From contig RFKJ01000182.1 of the NCBI GenBank assembly GCA_003694325.1, positions 1 to 9,010 of the forward strand: DNA of 9,010 nt, in the 5' to 3' direction. Positions 1 to 5,182 of the stretch are shown piece by piece (position 1 is the first letter of the stretch; each line of letters begins with the position of its first letter). The notes under the pieces were generated by a model, which saw only the letters and a list, made by a program, of their open reading frames with translations, was not told where the DNA came from and made no database searches. The stretch comes from Deltaproteobacteria bacterium (GTDB lineage Bacteria > Myxococcota_A > UBA796 > UBA2385). Position numbers and translations under genes: made by a program.

Positions 1-281
1 ACGACCGCCTGCGGATCCTGGGCCCCCTCGACCCGCTGCTGTGGGACCGGCGACTCGTCTCCGAGGTGTTCGGCTTCGAGTACGTGTGGGAGGTCTACAA
101 GCCGGCCAGCAAGCGGCGGTGGGGCTGGTACGTGGTGCCCCTGCTCCACCGGGGCCGCCTCGTCGGGCGCATGGAGGCCCACACCACGGCGGGGCGTGTC
201 GTCATCGACCGCCTGTGGCCCGAAGACGGCGCGCGCATCGACCGGCAGGCGCTGGACGCCGCCATCGCCCTGCTCTGCTGA
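1..281 (+). CDS. C-terminal fragment of YcaQ/AlkX-like winged-helix DNA glycosylase
   Basis: The reading frame is open from base 3 to the TGA at 279-281, giving the last 92 residues; the start lies outside the window. The fragment holds the family's signature: LGPLDPLLWDRR, then FGFEY, then KPASKRRWGWYVVPLLH and GRLVGRMEA. This matches the conserved C-terminal part of the YcaQ/AlkX/AlkZ (HTH_42) family, whose members have a pattern like 'SPFDNLIWDR...FGF.Y..E.Y.P..KR.YGYYVLP.L...LVGR'. Known members are DNA glycosylases that unhook interstrand cross-links and excise bulky alkylated bases in the cytoplasm. The catalytic Q-x-Q/Q-x-D motif sits near the N-terminus and is not visible, so activity cannot be judged. 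The gene ends 40 bases from the stop of the convergent FG-GAP lipoprotein gene, and I see nothing else in that gap. A GTG at 66 begins an internal ORF but is mid-domain and not a true start. Confidence 0.85.
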   Translation, partial: DRLRILGPLDPLLWDRRLVSEVFGFEYVWEVYKPASKRRWGWYVVPLLHRGRLVGRMEAHTTAGRVVIDRLWPEDGARIDRQALDAAIALLC

Positions 282-321
282 TGTCGTCCCCCGCGCCCCG
301 ACGTCGCCCCCGGGCCGGTGG

Positions 322-2136
322 TCAGAGGCAGGGGTTGGCCAGCTCCCAGACGTTGTTGTCCTCGTGGCACTCGGTCAACGCCGCCGCACCGAAGTCGTCG
401 TCGACGACCAGCCGGATGGCGTCGCCGATCTCCGCCGGGTCCAGGTCCCAGGTCCACCCGACGTTGGTCCGGCCGCTGGCGATGACGTCGTCGGTGTATA
501 CGATGTCCAGCGCCTGCCAGTCCCCGTCGAGGTGGCCGTACAGGGTCGCGGCGATGCCCGCCGGCAGGTCGCTGAGCCCCTTGTTGCCGACCTGCAGGCT
601 GACGTAGAGGTGCCCGGCCTCGCACTCGACCGGACAGACCTCCGCCTGCACCGGCACGGCGTCGGGGAGGACGCCGCCGGTCGCCGCCACGAGGTCCCCG
701 GACCGGAAATTGTTGTAGGTCAGCCAGTTGGTCTCGGGACGGGCCGGGATGGTGCCCCGGTCGTCGGCGACGTTGGTGATGTGGTAGGCGTGCTGGTTCC
801 AGGTGCCGGCCGCCGACATCCACGAGTCATCCCGGTCGCCGATGACGGTCACCCCCTTCTCCCGGCCGGTGTAGCTGCTCGACGAGAAGATGATCTCGGC
901 GTGGCCGTCGCCGTCGACGTCGGCGATGGACGGGTACTCGCTGCAGGTGGCGCTGCTGTGCTGGCTCTCCTGGAGCTTGACGGCGCCGGTGGCCCCGTCG
1001 AAGACCCAGACGTCCTGCTCGTCGGCGAACACCACCTCGGCCTTGCCGTCCCCCTCGAAGTCGAACACCGCCGAGCCGGTGAACCCACTGCTGTAGTCGT
1101 TGATCGGCCGCGACCACTTCTCGGTGCCGTCGTCTTCGATCACGACGTAGACGCCGTTTCCGGCCACGCCGATCTCCGGCAGGCCGTCGCCGTCGAAGTC
1201 GGCCACGGTGGGCGGCCCCACGGTCGCCCCGGTGTAGCTGCCGGTCCACAGGATGCTGCCGTCGTCGTCCTGGAGGCGGACGAGGCCCGGGTAGGTGGTG
1301 GCGACGATCTCGCCGTAGGGATCGTCGTCGAAGTTGCCCACGGCCACGAAGCCGTCGGGCATGCCGTTGGACCAGATCGTGTTGCCGTCGGCGTCGTACA
1401 GGGCGTTGCCGACGACCACCTCCTGGGTGCCGTCCTGGTCGATGTCGGCGGCGACGCCGAAGGCCGCGTAGCCGCTGGAGTGGCCCGTGCCCTGCCCGGC
1501 CCGGCCCTTGCCCCGCAGCGCTCCGGTCTGGCCGTTGAGGATCGTGGCCCCCTGCACCACCTCGGGCAGCCCGTCGCCGTCGAGGTCGTAGACCCCGACC
1601 CCCCCGCAGACCAGGGTCCCATCCCCGCTGCTGTTCTGCCAGACCACGCTGCCGGTCTCCCCCTCCAGCGCCACCCAGCCGGTGGCTCCGGTGGCGACCA
1701 CCTCGGGCCGCCCGTCGGCGTCGAGGTCGGCGATGGCGGCGGTCGAGGGTTCGCTGCCCATGCCGCCACGGCTCCACAGGACCGTCCCGTCGTCGCCCGA
1801 CAGCGCGTAGATGGTCCCCGCGGTGTTGGCCACGACGATGTCGGGGGTGTCGTCATCGTCGATGTCGCCATCCCCGTCGTCGTCGGTGAGCTGGCCGACG
1901 ACCGGCGTGGTGTAGGCGTCCCCCGGGGCGGTCGAGGTCCACTCGATCTCCGGCGTCCACTCTCCGACTTCGGGCACGCTCTCGCAGTCGCCCTCGACGT
2001 CGACGGTCGAGGGCTCCAGCTCGGGGTCGTCGCAGCCCGCCGGCTCCCCCGGGTCGTCGACCTTGCCGCTCAGCTCGTAGTCCGAGCAGGCGCAGACCAG
2101 GAGGGGGAGCACCAGGGGGAGGAGGAGGCGATGCAT
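322..2136 (-). CDS. FG-GAP/VCBS beta-propeller lipoprotein with CARDB-like C-terminus
   Basis: A 604-residue predicted lipoprotein. The ATG at 2136 follows TTGGAG by 5 bases and opens a short basic start (MHR), a Leu-rich stretch and a V-C-A-C lipobox with acceptor Cys17. An in-frame ATG at 2190 would add 18 polar residues before the signal and is less likely. About eight Ca-binding loops of the type D-x-D-x-D-G-x-x-E follow, near residues 85-93, 137, 184, 231, 268, 313, 359 and 406. Most lie about 46 residues apart, as in integrin-like FG-GAP propellers. The loop at 268 (NFDDDPYGE) is degenerate. A segment around 450-480 (HITNVADDRGTIP ... NWLTYNNFRSGD) leads into a domain at about 495-604 containing C501, C505, C590 and C603. 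That domain resembles CARDB-like beta-sandwiches (LQVGNKG ... ECHEDNN). It probably acts on the cell surface as a binding or structural protein; its ligand is unknown. It is the last of three co-directional lipoprotein genes. Confidence 0.87.
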   Translation of the reverse strand: MHRLLLPLVLPLLVCACSDYELSGKVDDPGEPAGCDDPELEPSTVDVEGDCESVPEVGEWTPEIEWTSTAPGDAYTTPVVGQLTDDDGDGDIDDDDTPDIVVANTAGTIYALSGDDGTVLWSRGGMGSEPSTAAIADLDADGRPEVVATGATGWVALEGETGSVVWQNSSGDGTLVCGGVGVYDLDGDGLPEVVQGATILNGQTGALRGKGRAGQGTGHSSGYAAFGVAADIDQDGTQEVVVGNALYDADGNTIWSNGMPDGFVAVGNFDDDPYGEIVATTYPGLVRLQDDDGSILWTGSYTGATVGPPTVADFDGDGLPEIGVAGNGVYVVIEDDGTEKWSRPINDYSSGFTGSAVFDFEGDGKAEVVFADEQDVWVFDGATGAVKLQESQHSSATCSEYPSIADVDGDGHAEIIFSSSSYTGREKGVTVIGDRDDSWMSAAGTWNQHAYHITNVADDRGTIPARPETNWLTYNNFRSGDLVAATGGVLPDAVPVQAEVCPVECEAGHLYVSLQVGNKGLSDLPAGIAATLYGHLDGDWQALDIVYTDDVIASGRTNVGWTWDLDPAEIGDAIRLVVDDDFGAAALTECHEDNNVWELANPCL

Positions 2137-2141
2137 CGGGA

Positions 2142-2147
2142 CTCCAA
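2142..2147 (-). promoter_or_regulatory. Ribosome binding site deciding the start of the FG-GAP lipoprotein
   Basis: TTGGAG on the minus strand lies 5 bases before the ATG at 2136. It supports this start over the upstream in-frame ATG at 2190. The same TTGGAGTC leader precedes the first ASST-like gene (5060-5055), so these genes share a translation-initiation style. Confidence 0.65.
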
Positions 2148-2207
2148 GACGCCGGTTCGGTGCCGAAAGCGCGTGGACGGGCGGGGCCATCGTAGCGCCG
2201 GTTCCCC

Positions 2208-2227
2208 CGCCCGGCTCCCGCCGGGCG
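2208..2227 (-). terminator. Hairpin after the second ASST-like gene (terminator-like, no U-tract)
   Basis: A perfect 8-base stem (CGCCCGGC / GCCGGGCG) encloses the loop TCCC. It starts 26 bases past the stop codon of the gene ending at 2253 and lies upstream of the gene starting at 2136. No T-run follows on the minus strand, so it is not a classical intrinsic terminator. It may instead stabilise an mRNA 3' end or attenuate read-through into the FG-GAP gene. Chance GC pairing cannot be excluded in DNA this GC-rich. Confidence 0.4.
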
Positions 2228-2252
2228 CCCGTGGCAGGTGTGCCCCGCTCGC

Positions 2253-3578
2253 TCAGAAGCTGCCCGGCGGGCCCGGGAAGCTCATGTACCCGAAGGCCGC
2301 CCCGAGGTCCGACAACATGCTCCAGACCACCGCCCCGTCGGCGTCGACCTGGTGGATCACCCCGTTGGCGCAGAAGTCCACCACCGTGTCGCCGTCGGCG
2401 GCGCCGCCGACGAGCCGGTGCACGTCCCCCATGCTGAAGGTGTACAGCGAGGGCACCGGCTCATAGGACCACAGCAGCTCCATCCGGGGCTGGCTCTCGT
2501 CGAAGCTGTACTCGACGGCCCGGGAGGAGGCCCGGTCGGAATCGCCGTTCTCGAAGGCCAGCAGGGAGCCGTCCAGGAACTCGAATTGGTGCCCACGGTC
2601 GATGATCGTCGTGCTGCCGTTGGGCAGCCGGAAGTCGCTGTCGGCGGTGCCCATCAGCCACAGCATCTCGCCGGTGGCCCGGTCGATCCGGGCCATGGCC
2701 CGGATTCCGAGCATGCTCAACGTGTACTGCCCGGTCTCCTCGTCGTAGTCCAGCGCGTTGCCGTGGATCCAGCCCTCCCCCTTGATGGCCGGCTGTTCGC
2801 CGTTGTAGTCGATCCAGTCCCAGGCGTCCCAGATGGTGGTCTGCGTCCCGTCCGGGGCGACCTCGACGATCTTGTCGCCCAGCACCTCGACGCCGCCCTC
2901 GCGCCGAGGGGAATGCACGATGAAGGCCAGCGTCCCGTCCGCCAGCTCGACGAAGTCGTGGTGCTGCCCCTCGACCACCACCGGTTCCCCCAGCGAGCCG
3001 TCGAGGTTGATCCGCTGCAGGCCGCTGTCGTCGGAGCCATCGACGTTGACCGGCAGGACCAGCACCTGGCGCCCGTCCACCGACGGTCGGGCCCGCGATG
3101 GCGCCGAGATGCCGGGCAGCTCGACCCACCACCGGTAGCGCCCGGCGCCGTCGACCATGGCGGCGCCATTGTGGGAGCCGATGAGCGACATCATCATCAG
3201 GCTTCCGCCCAGCGCCCGGTCGACGTCGCCGTCGATGAGCAGCTCGGGCAGCCAGTTGGGGGCCGGGTCGGTGGTGACCGACACCGTGTCGCTCATGATC
3301 TCCTGGTTGCCGAGATCGAAGACGACGTGGAGGTCCACCTCCGAATCGGGCGGCAGCCCCCACACCGTCGCTTGCCCGTTGGTGATGTCCTGCTCCCAGG
3401 TCTCCCCCAGGTCGTCGTGGACCCGCAGCACGGCGGCGTCGACGTTCCGCGTGCTGCTCCACCGCACCTCGACCACGGTGCCCACCTCGGCGGCCAGGTC
3501 GGCGGTGACGGTGAAGTCATCCGCCGTGGGTGCGCAGGCGCCGAGCAGGGAGAGCAGCAGGGGAGCGGACAGGACCAC
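2253..3578 (-). CDS. Arylsulfotransferase (ASST)-family beta-propeller lipoprotein, paralogue 2
   Basis: A predicted lipoprotein of 441 residues if started at the GTG at 3578. That start gives a Leu-rich stretch ending in a perfect L-G-A-C lipobox with Cys15. Residues about 20-105 form a small beta-sandwich-like domain (fibronectin-III-like N-domain). Residues about 110-435 are an ASST-type propeller, recognised by GQHHDFVELADGTLAFI (204-220), GWIHGNALDYD (269-279), ARIDRATGEMLWLMG (296-310), GHQFEFLDG (329-337), FENGD (342-346) and SSRAVEY (351-357). Known ASSTs are periplasmic, PAPS-independent enzymes that move sulfate between phenols through a sulfo-histidine. His207, His272 and His330 align with their catalytic histidines, but the arginine 18 residues after His272 is Leu290. 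Enzyme function is therefore doubtful. It is closely related to the neighbouring gene at 3689-5047. The start is uncertain: there is no good Shine-Dalgarno before the GTG and no stop in frame upstream as far as 4085. Confidence 0.83.
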   Translation of the reverse strand: MVLSAPLLLSLLGACAPTADDFTVTADLAAEVGTVVEVRWSSTRNVDAAVLRVHDDLGETWEQDITNGQATVWGLPPDSEVDLHVVFDLGNQEIMSDTVSVTTDPAPNWLPELLIDGDVDRALGGSLMMMSLIGSHNGAAMVDGAGRYRWWVELPGISAPSRARPSVDGRQVLVLPVNVDGSDDSGLQRINLDGSLGEPVVVEGQHHDFVELADGTLAFIVHSPRREGGVEVLGDKIVEVAPDGTQTTIWDAWDWIDYNGEQPAIKGEGWIHGNALDYDEETGQYTLSMLGIRAMARIDRATGEMLWLMGTADSDFRLPNGSTTIIDRGHQFEFLDGSLLAFENGDSDRASSRAVEYSFDESQPRMELLWSYEPVPSLYTFSMGDVHRLVGGAADGDTVVDFCANGVIHQVDADGAVVWSMLSDLGAAFGYMSFPGPPGSF

Positions 3579-3688
3579 GGGGCACCGGTGGCGGGGGTGG
3601 AGGACGCGAATCCTACCGCGCGCCACCGTCGCCGTTCCCGGCCGCCCCAAGCCTTCACAGCAGTGTTGCAACCGGCGCCCGGCCCGGA

Positions 3689-5047
3689 TCAGAAGCTGCC
3701 GGCCGGCCCCAGGAAGCTCATGTAGCCGAAGGCGGCGCCCAGGCGTCCCTCCATCCGCCAGACCTCCTCGCCTTCCGGCGACACCTGCACCATCACGCCG
3801 TTGGCGCAGAAATCCACCACGGTGTCGCCGCTGTCCAGGCGCTCGACGTCGCCGAGGCTGAAGCTGTACAGGGAGGGATCGGGCTCGTAGCTCCACCGCA
3901 GGCGCATCACCGGGTCGGCCTCGTCGAACTCGTACTCCACGGCCCGCGACGACTGCCGCGTGGAGTCGCCGTTCTCGAAGACCAGCAGGCCCCCGTCGAC
4001 GAAGTCGAACTGGTGGCCGTAGTCGACGATGGTCGTCCCGCCGTGCTCGTTGACGAAGTCGCTGTCGTCGGTGCCCATCAGCCACAGCAGCTCGCCGGTG
4101 GCCCGGTCGATGTGGGCCAGGGCCTGGATGCCGTACATGCTCAGGGTGTAGGTCTGGCTGGCTTCGTCGAAGGCGAGGGCGTTGCCGTGCAGCCAGCCCT
4201 CACCCAGCAGGGCCGGCTGCTCGCCGTCGAAGGGGATCCAGTCCCAGCCATCCCAGATGGTCGTCGTCGTGCCGTCCGGCGCCACCTCGACGATCTTGTC
4301 CCCCGCCACGACGGTGCCGTCAATGTCGCGCGGAGAGCGGACGATGAATGCCAGGGTACCGTCGCTCATCTCGATGAAGTCGTGGTGCTGGCCCTCCACG
4401 ACCACCGTGTCCTCGAGGGTGCCGTCCAGCCGGAGCCGCTGCAGGCCGGTGTGGTCGTTGCCATCGACATTGACCGGCAGGATCAGCACGTGTTCGCCAT
4501 CGTGGGACAGTCGGGCCCGAGCCGAGGGGGTGATCCACCCCAGCCCGCCCCACCACCGGTACCGGCCCTGGCCGTCGACGACGACCGCCGCGTTGGTGGC
4601 CCCGATGAGCGTGGTCATCATCAGCTCGCCGTCCAGGGCGCGGTCGTCGCCGCCGCTCAGATCCACGGAGGGGAGGTCGCTGTCGACGGGACCGGTGGTG
4701 ACGGTCCGCGTCGGGCTGACCAGCTCCTCGCCGTCCACGGACAGCAGCACGGTCAGCCGGACGTCGGACTCCGGGGCGAGGCCCCAGACGGTCGCCCGCC
4801 CCGTGGTGATGTCCTGCTCCCACTCCTCCCCCTCTCCGTCCTCGATGACCAGGCGGGCGTCCTCCACCGGGACCCCGGCCAGGTCGCCGACCCCCTGCCA
4901 GGTCACCTCGACGACCGTCCCGACGTCGGCGGCCAGGTCGGCCGCCACCACGATGTCGGGCTCGGCGTCCCCGGCCCCGGCCATGGGGTCGGTCGAGGAC
5001 GGAGTCGGGGTACAGGCCAGCATCGAGACCAGGAGGACGGACATCAT
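3689..5047 (-). CDS. Arylsulfotransferase (ASST)-family beta-propeller lipoprotein, paralogue 1
   Basis: A 452-residue predicted lipoprotein. The ATG at 5047 (a second ATG follows directly at 5044) lies 7 bases after TTGGAG. A short hydrophobic segment (MMSVLLVSMLAC) ends at lipobox Cys12, and a Pro/Ser/Thr-rich linker follows. Residues about 32-120 are a beta-sandwich-like N-domain, and residues about 125-445 an ASST propeller. Landmarks are GQHHDFIEMSDG (219-230), GWLHGNALAFD (284-294), AHIDRATGELLWLMG (311-325), GHQFDFVDG (344-352), FENGD (357-361) and SSRAVEY (366-372). His222, His287 and His345 match the family's catalytic histidines, while the expected arginine at +18 from His287 is Tyr305. 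By eye, roughly two thirds of residues match the downstream paralogue across the propeller, including the same C-terminal GYMSF-x-GP-x-GSF. Synonymous codons have diverged, so the duplication is not recent. It is the first gene of the leftward lipoprotein set and is divergent from the metallophosphoesterase. Confidence 0.87.
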   Translation of the reverse strand: MMSVLLVSMLACTPTPSSTDPMAGAGDAEPDIVVAADLAADVGTVVEVTWQGVGDLAGVPVEDARLVIEDGEGEEWEQDITTGRATVWGLAPESDVRLTVLLSVDGEELVSPTRTVTTGPVDSDLPSVDLSGGDDRALDGELMMTTLIGATNAAVVVDGQGRYRWWGGLGWITPSARARLSHDGEHVLILPVNVDGNDHTGLQRLRLDGTLEDTVVVEGQHHDFIEMSDGTLAFIVRSPRDIDGTVVAGDKIVEVAPDGTTTTIWDGWDWIPFDGEQPALLGEGWLHGNALAFDEASQTYTLSMYGIQALAHIDRATGELLWLMGTDDSDFVNEHGGTTIVDYGHQFDFVDGGLLVFENGDSTRQSSRAVEYEFDEADPVMRLRWSYEPDPSLYSFSLGDVERLDSGDTVVDFCANGVMVQVSPEGEEVWRMEGRLGAAFGYMSFLGPAGSF

Positions 5048-5146
5048 GGCGCGACTCCAACGTGCAGGGCAATCCGCGAATGCGTGCCGATCGACACCCC
5101 TCCTGATAGACGCCCGCCGCCCCACCCGCGCCCGCCTCACAACCTC

Positions 5147-5178
5147 TTGACACAACGTGTCCGCTGCTGACAAGGTCA
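5147..5178 (+). promoter_or_regulatory. Putative promoter/operator in the divergent region
   Basis: TTGACA (5147-5152) is a perfect -35 hexamer in one of the least GC-rich spots of the window. Two inverted repeats overlap or follow it: GACAC-AAC-GTGTC (5149-5161) and TGAC-AAG-GTCA (5168-5178), with centres 18 bases apart. This could be a promoter for the metallophosphoesterase with paired operator sites. I see no convincing -10 box; at 17-base spacing the hexamer would be ACAAGG (5170-5175). That would put the transcription start almost on the ATG. No clear promoter for the leftward genes was found in 5048-5146. Confidence 0.35.
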
Positions 5179-5182
5179 GGTC

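Noticed and set aside
2134..2190. Longer start for the FG-GAP lipoprotein at 2190
   Set aside because: It would place 18 polar residues before the signal sequence and has no better ribosome site, while the ATG at 2136 has TTGGAG at good spacing.
196..2466. A 756-codon open frame on the plus strand, opposite the FG-GAP gene
   Set aside because: Its product is Val/Gly/Asp/Arg-rich low-complexity sequence with no domain, and it mirrors the periodic repeats of the real minus-strand gene. Long antisense frames are expected at this GC content.
3579..3688. Terminator or promoter between the two ASST-like genes
   Set aside because: Only a GTTGCAAC palindrome (3665-3672) and a loose GGTGGCG/CGCCACC pairing with a long loop are visible, neither convincing.
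2238..5170. Long plus-strand open frames across the two ASST-like genes (2238-3725 and 3530-5170)
   Set aside because: They are antisense to well-supported lipoprotein genes, and their similarity to each other only reflects the similarity of those paralogues.
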